A stretch of DNA of 64,000 nucleotides from Anoplolepis gracilipes. Taxonomy: Eukaryota; Arthropoda; Insecta; Hymenoptera; Formicidae. Of this stretch, positions 52,492 through 63,390 are shown one piece after another (position 1 is the first letter of the stretch; every line of letters begins with the position of its first letter). The stretch is from the NCBI RefSeq assembly GCF_047496725.1, contig NC_132976.1:6246001-6310000 (forward strand). Reading direction: 5' to 3'. The translations under genes and the position numbers were made by a program. The notes below the pieces were generated by a model. It was not told the origin of the DNA, did no database searches, and saw only the letters and a program-made list of their open reading frames with translations.

Positions 52492-52721
52492 GTCTCTTCT
52501 CACAATAAATCTCTCCTCTTTTCTATAGAGAAATTTCAACTGCTTAAATCGAATTATCTTGGTATTAAATAAAATATACAATTTTTTCAATTAATACATT
52601 TATTGATTATACATATATGTAATTTAAGAAATTGTATATTTTATTTAAAATCAAGATAATTCGATTTGAGCAGTTGAAATTTCTTTATAGAAAAGAGGAG
52701 AAATTTATTGTGAGAAGAGAC
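52492..52721. repeat. 101-bp inverted repeat (foldback)
   Basis: The arms 52492-52592 and 52621-52721 match at 94 of 101 positions around a 28-bp AT loop. The ends read GTCTCTTCTCACAATAAAT. The sequence is unrelated to the 49.5-kb hairpin. The short open frame crossing the left arm is not supported as a gene. Probably a MITE or foldback insertion. Confidence 0.85.
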
Positions 52722-53117
52722 AAGAACATTATATATTATATATTAATCTCTTTTTCTTTTTTTCTTTTTCTCTTTCTTCGTGTAGAAAAAAAATAAGTTT
52801 CTGCAATAGGGAGTCTCCCAATACAAAATCTTTCTCGCATGAAATTGTTTCATTCTGATTTCAAGAGAATGAATATTCATCCTCACAGTTGCTTTAGAAT
52901 AGCGCGTTATATTTTACAAAAGATTAATAGATAAATATAGTTAAACTCTAATTTCTCGAATACCAAAACATTAAAATACGTGCATGAAGTTCAAAGTTTC
53001 ACGGTACTATATATTCTCAACATTGGTTCACCTGCAGAAAATTGAACTGCTGGTTTTATTCCGCCGTGATCTTTCGTGGGACGGGCTTGAATTTCGGTAA
53101 TGACCCGTTTGCTACCG

Positions 53118-53234
53118 TAGGAGAAGGCGGAGGAATATGGATGAAGAAAAGGAGGAGAGGCGAAGGGGAGAAGGAAGAAAGGGTTGAAGGATAGAATGAA
53201 GGGAGGTAGGAGGAGGAGAAAGAGGAGAGAGAAG
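53118..53234. other. Polypurine tract
   Basis: About 117 bp almost wholly purine on the + strand (GGA, GAA and GAG units) with few pyrimidine breaks. Long purine-pyrimidine asymmetry can form triplex DNA. A CpG-rich, GCCCATTAATCGG-containing block follows at 53260-53560. Confidence 0.7.
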
Positions 53235-54279
53235 CTCGAGGAGATCAGCTTGGCACTCTGACGGGGGCAGAGAAGCGAGGGCCCATTAATCGGAGGGCAT
53301 TATCTCAATCACGTAAAACGGCAAAATTGCATTTACCTTTTTAAATGAATATTTGGCGGGAGACGCGCCGCGCTTACCGGCGCGTTGCAGCCGCCCGCTA
53401 AGTTAATTTACCGAAGAATGTCGGGTAACGCCCTGTTCAACCTACCGGCAGCTGGACAAGTATTGTCCCGCCCCTATGCAACCACAAGCGCGAGATACGT
53501 GCGGGGAAAAAAAGGATCTTGCGCGTATTATGGTTGGTGGCAAGTTCGCGGATCGAGATTCACGTAGTCTTGAAAATTCGCGTATAATTTTCGGTTTATA
53601 TTTCATAATAATTTATATTTGAAATTGCTGATGACACGAAAAAATGCGTTTATAGTGGTTTAATTTATATATATAAAAAAAAAAAGAATCTGACACTTTC
53701 TTAAATAAATATTTATTTGAGATTGCTAACATTTATATTTAAACTTATTAGCAAATTTTTTTCTCTAGATAAGAAAAGATTTCTCAAAGATATTGTAGTA
53801 GAAAGTTTAATTTTAAATCCAAGTTGACATAATTTAAACTTAACATATACATACTATAAACAATTTTAACGGATATATTCTCTGAATTGTGTAATTCATG
53901 AAAAAAGACGCTATCGCTAATCATGTAATTTTCATTAAACATCATCAATGAATACAACGGAATAAGTTTCAGGAGATGCAGGTTCGTTTAATTTGCCGGA
54001 CGAGAAATTGCAGCATACTCCGTACACCGAGTAATTGACACTTTCTCGTGGCGGTTACCAATCTCTCGAAGCGATTGAGATCGACATGTAACCGGCCTGT
54101 TCGCCAAGTATGACAGGCCCCGAGCGTAAACCGGACCACGTTGGCGGATCGCCGCCGCTAACAGATTCCCCCGCCTCCTTCTTTTTCTCCTCGTGCCCCT
54201 CCACGCTTCTATCTCTGTATCTGATAATTGGAGCGGTAATTACGCGGTGATTAACAGAGATGGCTCCCGCGCATCGTAC

Positions 54280-54600
54280 CTCCTTCTACGAGAGAGAAAG
54301 TCTCTGTCTTCTTTCTTCTCCTCTCTTCTCTCCCCAGTTGTTCATTACGTTCACTATTGCGTTCTCCTGCAGAGAGATCCCTCCTTTTCGCCCCCGAGTG
54401 GGGGAATCTCTGGTTAAGAAGATCAAAGATAACCCCGTGCGCAAGCATGTTAACTTATCTCTTTCTTTCTTCTTTATAACCTTTCCGCTCCTCTTCTCTG
54501 CTTTCTTCGTCTTCAGATCCGATTCTCTTTGTGATCGTTCTCTCTCTTTCATCCTCTTTTTCTCTCTCTTTCTTTGCTTTTTCTTATTTCTTATTATCCG
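54280..54600. other. Pyrimidine-rich region
   Basis: Two pyrimidine-rich stretches (about 54283-54335 and 54460-54595) of CTTT/CTCTT units with breaks. They generate Ser/Phe/Leu-rich and Lys/Arg/Glu-rich open frames on the two strands, which are composition artefacts. Confidence 0.7.
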
Positions 54601-54751
54601 TAACACATGTATATGAGCATTATATTTAATGAGAATTTGTGTCGATGCGACTATTTTTAAGTATTTGTAACAGAATTTTTAAACAATATTAAGTAAATGC
54701 AAAGAGATAGAGATAGATAAAGATAGATAAATAGAGAAATGGAGAGATAAA

Positions 54752-54754
<3 letters not shown>

Positions 54755-54788
<34 letters not shown>
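54755..54788. repeat. (GA)n microsatellite
   Basis: A perfect GA array of about 34 bp, preceded by GATA-like tetranucleotide units. Confidence 0.9.
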
Positions 54789-54790
<2 letters not shown>

Positions 54791-55099
54791 AAAATAATTT
54801 GTGCAAGTAAAAATTTAGTTTTGATAACTATACGTTAAATTAAAAATAAAGTTGAATCAATTAACGTATTATAAATCAAGAGATAAAATTTTTTCGATGC
54901 ATTTTTATTCCATTACACATAGCACTAAAAAATGAAAAAGCATCTTATATATTAATTCCATTCATTTCTTATTTAATAGTTCGTTCTCTTTTTCACTGCG
55001 CCACTACATTGTTATCCCGTTAGGCAGCTTCTTCTTCATCCAACTCTTTTCGCTACAGACGTTTGAATGAAGAAAGAAGGATATGTTTGATGAGACCAA

Positions 55100-55109
<10 letters not shown>

Positions 55110-55168
<59 letters not shown>
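55110..55168. repeat. (CT)n microsatellite
   Basis: A perfect CT array of about 59 bp. Confidence 0.9.
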
Positions 55169-55169
<1 letters not shown>

Positions 55170-55554
55170 GCCGGTGCGTTCACGAAACAGGGGTGATAGG
55201 TGGCCTCACAAAGTATTCGAACTAGCTGTGCCAGCCAGGTAAAAACGGAATTGCTTAACCAAACGGGCGTGGCCGTAACTTGACCAGTCGAGTAACCCCT
55301 AAACGTCCAGTTAATTCCGAGCTCGACCCCCTCGCATCTCCCTTTACCAGCCTCGTCGTTCTCTTCCCTCCTTCCCCTCTTGCTCTTTATCGCTCCCTCC
55401 CACGATCACGGGGCCTCCTAATAATGCGGGCCAGCCGTAATGAGGAGTAAACTAATTATTGGATGCTAGTTGGGCAGGACGATATTTCACGTTCTCGCTG
55501 ACAGCAGGGTAGGAGCAACAAGGATGCGGCGCGCGCGTTCTCGCGTGAAAAGAG

Positions 55555-55567
<13 letters not shown>

Positions 55568-55607
<40 letters not shown>
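55568..55607. repeat. (GA)n microsatellite
   Basis: A perfect GA array of about 40 bp, responsible for the Arg-Glu repeat in the open frame at this place. Confidence 0.9.
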
Positions 55608-55611
<4 letters not shown>

Positions 55612-58290
55612 TAGAAGAGCGAGCACTGCGCGCTCGTAAACAGGTTAAAATGATGCCTAAGCGTTTTAGCAATTTCAAAAGCGAGAGAGGAAACTGCGGT
55701 GTCTATCGCGCGAACATGAATGTTAGGGGTTTTGCGCGATGCAACGATGTAATAAGCGAACATGAACTTGGTATTTTATATTCAATATTTAAGCGTACTC
55801 ATTCTCAAAATTGCATAAAAATTTTTTTTTGCTCAGGAGCACTAATTTTATTATGAATAAAAAATTATGGTTTCGGAAAATTAGGGAATATTACCGTTGA
55901 TAAATTTGGTAATTTTTGCATTTTTCTGTAAAATTATGGTTACATTACTGTCTAAAAGATATCATGCGCGAATAGCTATGTGAATGACAATATTACATAA
56001 ATATGTATTGTATATGGAAGAATAATGAAATAACTAATGAATCATTATATTGAAGCCGCTTTCTCGAATTAATATTTCTATGATATTCTGTGAGTTAATT
56101 ACATTGAAATGTATATTTGCTATACGACATTATTGTATTGTATTATGTTTAGTGTAGTCTTCGAGAATTTGTATCTTTTTTAAGTATTATGAGTATGTAT
56201 TTTCTATACCGAGTTGATAAATCTTAAAAGACTATGACGAAAGATAGGACTAGAGAATTAGACAATGTTAATGTGCAGCTGCCACAAGTCCATGATTATT
56301 CTAATAACTCATATCATAAATGGACAATATATATAATATATGCATATAAAATGCTTTACAACTATCGCACTTTAATTGAATTCTTTGATCAATATATAAC
56401 ACAATTTTTTATTTCGCAAAATGTTCATTGAACACTATATTTTTTAAAATACTTGACGTTATTATTAAAAAATAAATATATATATATATATATATAAATA
56501 AATATTATTCAAAATTAATATAGAGTAAATAATTTTAAAATCGCAATATTTACAAATTTTGAAATTTTTTTAATGACTTATAAACTAGAAAGCTATCAAA
56601 ATGCATAAATAAATAAAACAATTTTTTCTGACGTGATGTTCCATATTTATAATTTTTTATAATGATATTCTTAAGGCATCATTTATCGCTGGAAAACTAT
56701 AGCCTATAGCCTCTTTAATTTATAGTTGTAATGTTTTTACTGTCAAATATTCTTCAAAGAAAAGGCTCATTCTCCATAAAAGTCATTGGTAACGACATCG
56801 CCCTTATAATCTGTCCTGACGAAAGCGCGCAATTCAATAAATTAATTTTTATCATCTCTTGCATTCTTTCCTTTGAAAGTTGTCTTTCTTTGCTTCGCCA
56901 TAATCACAATATCCTGTTCTTTGGATAACCGGAGAGACGTCCGCAATAACATCACCGGTACACGACCAATACGACCGACTTCGACGAGATCGAAGTAAAA
57001 ATGCGTCGTACGGTTTGAGTCTGGGCCCGGGTCCAAGATGAAATATCGCGCGGAACAGACCCAATAGGTCGGTCTAATAGGAATAAACAATGTTATGAAT
57101 TTAAACGGCCCAGCTTGGCGCCACTATAACCCTATATTATCAAATTACGGGGGTCTTGTGTATCAGGCCCCGCGAGGTGCACGCCTCGCGCGACCAGGAT
57201 GTGCCATAAAGTCGAATGTTAACGGTAGGAACCCACGTCCCGTCATCCTATCGTTTTTTTAGAACCTATTCGCGATGCGCCACGGGGGGCCTCGCTTCGT
57301 TTCAACCCGGAGCACGAAAACGACGATAAAGAGTGCTACGGAATGACGTTTTCTGCAAATACGCATTGAACGTGCGACGACGGGAATTTCGACGGAGTAA
57401 TCGCCGCGAATTATTTGCGATTGTCGCGAGAAATTTACCGTGGCATAATATTCTGTTCGCATTATAGTCTAGTACACCTTGTTGCAATATCAAAAATTAA
57501 AATCTTACAATAATTTGATGTTAATGTAATTTTTAAGTTATTTAAAATTTGTTACAAGTTATTCTAAAATTATTAAAATATATGCGTTTTGTATACATTA
57601 TATTATATATCTGCTGCACATTTTTTATCCTAATAAATAATGCAAAAAATTTATCTACTATTCAATATATACAAGTTCACTATAATAAATTTTATTGCAA
57701 ATTCGATTTTGCGTAATAAATAATAACAAAATGATAACAATAAATTAATAATATAAATAGTTTATCTCATAGTTTCTCCGCCAATGTCTCCTTGCCTTCA
57801 TCTGTTTGTCCTTTGCTTTTGCTAATTTTTTTTTATAGCACTTATGATTAATTACGTTCGCGTTATGCACAATAATCTATGTAATTACTTGATATGCACG
57901 GCACTCCCAAAATAATTACATATGAGACGCATACTTTATTATATATATTGCGGCGGGAAAACAATAAATTATGATCGTACAAGACTATGATTTACTTAGC
58001 ATTAAAAAAATCGCGATCAAGTTCATGTGTTGCTCACTGCGATATAATGTTAATTAATTTCACGATAAATGATATCTAAAAATATTATGACTATTTATAT
58101 CGAAGCATGTATTTTTCACAATATATATGCAGTGCATAAGGTTGATAATAAATTGTTATTTGTCGATAATGAAGTATATATGCTTTCATTTGAGTTACTA
58201 TTTTGCATTACAAGATTAAATAATATAATATACTAATTAAAATTATGCAAAAGGCAATAATAAAAATAAAAGCTAATAGGCTCTCAATTT
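55608..58290. other. Non-coding interval
   Basis: AT-rich with a CpG-rich block at about 56930-57460 that contains the inverted words GCGAGGTGCACGCCTCGC near 57170. The short minus-strand frames there have no recognisable features. No gene is supported. Confidence 0.5.
56476..56496. repeat. (AT)n microsatellite
   Basis: A short perfect AT array. Confidence 0.85.
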
Positions 58291-58388
58291 AAAAATAAAT
58301 TAATCAATAAAAGAGGGTTTTAAGAGCCGAACGCAAGATGTAGGGGCGTAAATAAAAACAAGTTTAAAGAAAATGAATTCAAATTTAT

Positions 58389-58426
58389 TCAGACGTTTAG
58401 GTCCTTCTTCGGACTATCCTCAGTGA
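58389..58426 (-). pseudogene. Hammerhead-like motif, minus-strand arm, catalytic position changed
   Basis: The inverted copy reads CTGAGGA, TAGTCC, GAAGAA, GGACC and then TAAACGTC on the minus strand. Where the other arm has GAAA, this has TAAA, so the position corresponding to G12, the general base of hammerhead ribozymes, is T. The outermost stem II pair is also an A-C mismatch. If the family is a ribozyme, this copy should be inactive. Confidence 0.4.
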
Positions 58427-58565
58427 TACAAAAATAATAAATAAACAGTGTGGTCACTTATAATTGCTTGATTACATTCGAAACATACATATCGATTGTG
58501 GAAAACATGCCTCAAATTTGAGAGTTTTCGTCCTTCAATTAATCCTTTAATATTCTTTCTCTCTC

Positions 58566-58727
58566 TTATGAAAGTCGTGTTTTATTATTGACGTCTGATA
58601 AACGTTTCTCACTTGTGCACATTGCCTCGCATACTTGTGTTTGTGATGGGTCTCCTTTCGGGTTCTTCATATTTTTTAATCTCGTCACTATAGCGTTACA
58701 TTTGAGAGTGCATTTGAGTATGCACTT
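58566..58727 (-). pseudogene. Possible relic reading frame inside the inverted-repeat element
   Basis: On the minus strand 53 codons are open before TAA at 58566-58568, ending in a Lys/Arg-rich tail (NNKTRLS). It lies about 140 bp before the minus-strand hammerhead-like motif, the order expected if it were the C-terminal tail of a retroelement protein. A duplicated CATTTGAG-containing word sits near its start. I do not recognise it, and chance is quite possible. Confidence 0.2.
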
Positions 58728-58832
58728 CTACATATTAAACTGTGTAGAGGAAGGCCGCTATTAGATAACTCATTGTATCAAATATAATCAAGCAATTGTA
58801 AGTAACCACACTATTTATTTATTATTTTTATA

Positions 58833-58870
58833 TCACTGAGGATGGTCCGAAGAAGGATCGAAACGTCTGA
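58833..58870 (+). ncRNA. Hammerhead-ribozyme-like motif (+ strand arm)
   Basis: The core is CTGAGGA (58836-58842, fitting CUGANGA). A 5-bp stem II (GGTCC 58844-58848 with GGATC 58855-58859) encloses a GAAGAA loop. GAAA (58860-58863) and then CGTC follow, placing the cleavage-site C at 58867. Stem I begins TCA/TGA and can resume as ATTTAT (58813-58818) with ATAAAT (58871-58876) past an internal loop. Helix III is only the self-complementary ACGT without a loop, which would need a dimer to form. One extra T (58843) between the core and stem II departs from the canonical fold. The motif is clear, activity unproven. Confidence 0.45.
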
Positions 58871-61139
58871 ATAAATTTGAATTCATTTTCTTTAAACATT
58901 GTTTTTATTTACACCTCTACATCTTGCGCTTTAACTCTTAAAGCCTTCTTTTATTGATTAATTTATTTTTCAATATCCGAAATTACATCATTGCTTTACT
59001 GACTATTCATTCGATTTAAAATCGATATTTCTAATTCTATCATTAACAAAATGTCGCAAATACATTATAGATCGATCTCGGGTCAAGATATGTTTGATAA
59101 ATTGGATGCGATATTGAATATCGAATAATGTTTTAATATATCTGTCAATCATAACAATTATACATTGATGATTTATTACGCGTATTTTACATAGTTTGCT
59201 CGATCGAAATCTATCGTCTGAATAATCAACAAAGCAACGATGCATTTTCCAATATTACATACTTATTCTGCGAAACTATGATTTTAACTCGTACATTCAC
59301 TCATTTTAATTATAATGTAAGATAATGGTTCTCAAACAAGAGCGTTCTTATTTATTATCAACATTATGCAGTGTTACAATATGTAAAACATTCATGTAAA
59401 ACATTATACTTCGATAAATAGTGGTTACCAAAATATTTTTACGTGTTGTTTAAATGGCTCGAAACTTCTATACTTACGTCTATACATAATATTTTTGAAT
59501 ATTTGATAATATATTTTTAAAAATTGTGCTTTAAGTCCCGGTTTTTATTTGCTACTTTTTCATTTATTAGTAATTGTTATTATTTGATCATATTGCTTTA
59601 TTATTGTAAAAATTAATCAATATTATAATAATCGTAATCAATGGTACAAATTAGGTCGCGTGATTTTCGGATATTAATTGTAAATGTTTCATAAAGCTAT
59701 TGCATTCTCTTGCCGCAATGTATAATAATAAAATACGTATTCACACGTGCAATTAATTATTGGAAGTGCTGTGAAAAATGCCGAATAATCGTCATTTTAC
59801 GTATTGCAAAACAAAAATATTGTATATACATGCATAATTTTACATAATGATATAAAATAAATATTTAACTATATAAAATATAAAATTATTATCACAAAGA
59901 TAAGCAATTAAGACGTATATATTTAAATAACATTTGTTTTTATTTGCAAATAAATTCTCAATATTAATTGTAATTTACATATACTTTAATTAAATTTATT
60001 CAATGATATTTATCTATTTAAGTGTAAAGATAGCTAAAACATTATTATTTTTATTTACGAAAATAGTAAATTTGTAAAAAAGAGAGTGTGTCACGAACAA
60101 AAATTTTATATAAAAAGTAATTGAATAAAAAATGTAAAAATATTCGGATATTGTTTAAATATTTTCTAATCTTATTATAAAATAGATTGTAAATAAAAGA
60201 AATATTTTGATTTTCTATACACTGTCTGTATAATCGATTACAATGATAAACAATCGTAAACGTACATCATGCATGTATAACATATCGAAATTATATCAAT
60301 ATTCGTATCAATACCATACTTAATCGCTATAATATCATCAAAAATACTGACTTATACACGCTAATGTTCTCATTCAATCCTTCCAATTAAATTACACATA
60401 TTTCACAATAATTAACCTGAACAGGCTTATTCGAAATCTTTCGGTCCAGCGAACGACAACGGTAATGTCTCATGTCGCCGACCGTGGAATATTAAGAGAC
60501 ACTCAGAAGGTCCGCTATATGAATATCAAATGAGAGCGCGCGAGGGACTATCGCGGGAAAAGTTTTCGGTTTCGTAATAAATACAGAATGGAGAAAGAAA
60601 GACGAAAGAGACCTTAGAAGAGGAGAAAAAAAGACGTGATCTGTTCGGTAAAACAGTCGCTGGCTGCTGATCGTTAACGAATAAAGAATGGGAATATTAT
60701 GCTTGGTAGATGCGAGAATATCGGGGTGTTTCATGCACCCCGAATCAGCTGCTTGAGGGCGGAGACGATACAAATCAGGATGGGACAGTTGAATCGCAGT
60801 GGATGAATTAATTATTGACCGGATCTCATTTATCCGTCTCGTTTGAACTTTCTGAGATTTTGTGAATAATTTTCACTTAGGTTGGAGAAAGAGATATTTA
60901 AACTATAATAGTTTTGTTACATTAAAAATATCATTATTTTTAATTTTAATATAATTTATATATTTATGAAAGAAAGAGAAACTTTACTCTTTTCGCAGTA
61001 TCTGTGATAGCAAATATCTGTTTTATTTATTATGCTGCTTCCAAATTTTTTTACATTTTTACATATCATATAAAGATAATATAAACTTTTACAATTAAAT
61101 AATAAAATGCTCCATTGAAATATTATTTATAAAATCCAT

Positions 61140-61400
61140 GTTTCGATCTCGCTCATCAGTAGGTTCCGAGATGAGGTCTCCAAAAATCGGTCCGTAAAGT
61201 CGGGTCAGTCGATTCCTTTGGACACGCCCCGAGAAAGAGATCGCGTAGTGGGGCTCGATGGGAATTTTAATTTAATTAAGACAGACCCGTTATTAAGAGG
61301 CACGTCCGGCTAGTTGATTAGAATTCCTTCGAACCCGTCCGGGATCATAAGTTACTCGCGGATTAGTAACAGACAGCGCGCAAAGAAGCACAGTAATTTA
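61140..61400. promoter_or_regulatory. CpG-rich block with a paired-class homeodomain dimer site
   Basis: The 11-mer TAATTTAATTA at 61268-61278 fits TAATYNRATTA, the palindromic P3 site bound cooperatively by paired-class homeodomains with Q50, the type encoded by aristaless. It sits within a CpG-richer island. Such sites also arise by chance in AT-rich DNA, so autoregulation is only a suggestion. Confidence 0.25.
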
Positions 61401-63300
61401 TGTAGATGTAAGATTAAGGTGGAACCTTCTTTAGTGCTATCCTACATAATCATTGCACGTAATATTATTGCAAAGCTATTCTCTTAATATAAAAATTATA
61501 TTTAATAATATAAAAATAATAAGAGAGAGAGAGTAACATAAAATAATATAAAATTAAATATTCATGATTTTGTCGCAAATAATATCTATTTATCTAATAT
61601 TAATATATATATAAATAAAATATTATTTATATATTTATTTTTATATTTTTGCACAAAATAGAACTTTTCGCGATTGTTAAAAGAGAAAGACAAGAAATAA
61701 AAATTAACTCATTCTATTTCCTGTCAATCAAACAATTTGACTGTCGATATCTCGGCGTGATCTTTTTTTTAAATCGCTGTCATCGTTATGACTTTAATTT
61801 AATAACTGTAGGGATCTTTCTTACATTCGGCAAGTCATTACCGACAACCGGAAATTCTCAGACGATTTTTTTCTAGGCCCCTTCAAGTAATTACGATGTC
61901 ACTCGCAAGAACGCCAGGTCACTACAAACCGACCGGCAAATTACTAGTTTCTATAACACAAAAACGTCACGCGAAACTCAAACTTAATTTATTATCTTTC
62001 TAATTATCTTTCTAATCAATTATATTAGTAATATTTTCTGATGTAAAATATCAACTTATATTAAGTTAGTCACTTTACGAGAGTGGATTAAATTAAGAGA
62101 GTGTATTTATTCAATATTTATTTAGATTCTTGCAAAATTTGTAGTAATATTAATATCGAAGCATGGTTAATAATAATAATAATCTTTAAACGAGCATCTG
62201 TCATAACGATATTGAATGGATTAAAATATTGGAATTTTATTTGTAATTTTTTCTACAAACAAACGTTATGTCTAAAATCATTTCGTGAGAATATCACGAT
62301 TTCTTTTGTATGTAGAGTTAATCGATTCGTTTAACTTGCCGGACTGTACGACATACTACTCTATGTGAAACACAAAAGTAAATAGAAAAAAGTAACACGA
62401 AGCAAACATAGAATACAGAATACACAAATATATAGAATCAGCCGCGCGCTAGCACTGTGGTAGGGAGAACAGAGATTCCGAATAATTTTATCCAATTATA
62501 CTTTAATGGTCTGTTTCTCCATTGACCAGTCCGACAAAATTCCGATGTTTCCGAGGCAAAATAGTAGAGGGAGAAGGCGGGAACGCAATTAGCATAACAA
62601 CGGGCACGATAGTCAAATAATTCTCACTCCGTCCAAAATGAATGCTTCGGCGGACAATAATACACGCTCTCGGGAGACTCTTGTTTTATTTATGTGTTTG
62701 GTAAGGCGACACGGCGTGTGGGTGTCGAAGCCCGGTGAGCACCACAGGAGCTCGCAGCGGCAACGCGCTGTGCGCGCCCGTGGACCGTGGACTGGCGATA
62801 GTGTGAGCAGGGTGAAAAATCCAACACGCGCGAATATTGAACTTTAATCAACACTATTTTTAATTGATTATGTGACAGAATATTTACAATAATCGTGTAT
62901 GCTATAACATATAATAAAATAAGTTTAACATAGATCGATAGTCAAGAATCTCTTTAAGAAAGAAATTTCTACTATATTTAAAATCTATGATTAAAAGGAA
63001 AAAATTATGTTTAAATAACGAGATATTAAAATTTAATAACGAAAATTGAATAATAGAATTTATTTCAACGCGTAAAATTAGAATAAATTGGATATTTGTT
63101 TACTCATTATTATTGATATATTATTATTAATAGCGTATTTAATTTGTTAAGAGGAAAAATTATCAATGAAAATATAGCCGATAAAATAAGCCAGCTCGTC
63201 ATATAATGACGAGATAAAAGGATATCCGCAAAGTGTTACACTCGTTACAAAGAAGAACCAAACCAAACGGATAGGATCGCGCTCATCTCGTCGACATCAC

Positions 63301-63390
63301 CTGTCGTACGACGGCTTCCTTTATGGCCTGAATATACCTTTCCCTCTCCGGATAGTCCTTCGTGAAGGGTATCGTCGAGCCGTGAATCAT
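63301..63390 (-). CDS. Speculative first-exon candidate
   Basis: On the minus strand, ATG at 63390, with an in-frame TAA 15-18 bp upstream, opens a 30-codon frame starting MIHGSTIPFTKDYPERERYI and ending in phase 0 at a moderate donor, CGACAG|GTGATG. Its hydrophilic, helix-like second half looks like protein. No partner exon was found and no family is recognised. Confidence 0.15.

Larger units (their letters stand above)
58291..58970. mobile_element. Inverted-repeat element with hammerhead-like arms
   Basis: Arms of about 188 bp (58291-58478 and 58783-58970) are closely matching inverted copies around a unique centre of about 300 bp. Each arm reads, towards its outer end, TCACTGAGGA, a short stem, an AAACGTC word, then TGAATAAATTTGAATTC. 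Such type-I hammerhead-like modules are known from the terminal repeats of Penelope-like retroelements and from retrozymes, and inverted terminal repeats occur in Penelope-like copies. No reverse transcriptase or endonuclease is visible, so this would be a short, dead or non-autonomous copy. Assignment to that class is inference. Confidence 0.6.

Noticed and set aside
837..53290. Recurrent CCCATTAA words in CpG-rich blocks (837, 9384, 38551, 53282)
   Set aside because: Four copies of this 8-mer in 64 kb of AT-rich DNA on both strands is close to what chance predicts.
53629..53660. CTGATGA followed by CGAAAA, another hammerhead-like hint
   Set aside because: There is no room for stem II between the two words, so it cannot fold as a hammerhead.
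54260..54616. Frames of over 100 codons on both strands
   Set aside because: Composition artefacts of the pyrimidine-rich region.
55470..55856. 128-codon frame with an Arg-Glu repeat
   Set aside because: The repeat is a translated (GA)n microsatellite, and the flanks are unremarkable.
56842..57090. 82-codon minus-strand frame in a CpG-rich block
   Set aside because: No recognised domain or clear splice sites.
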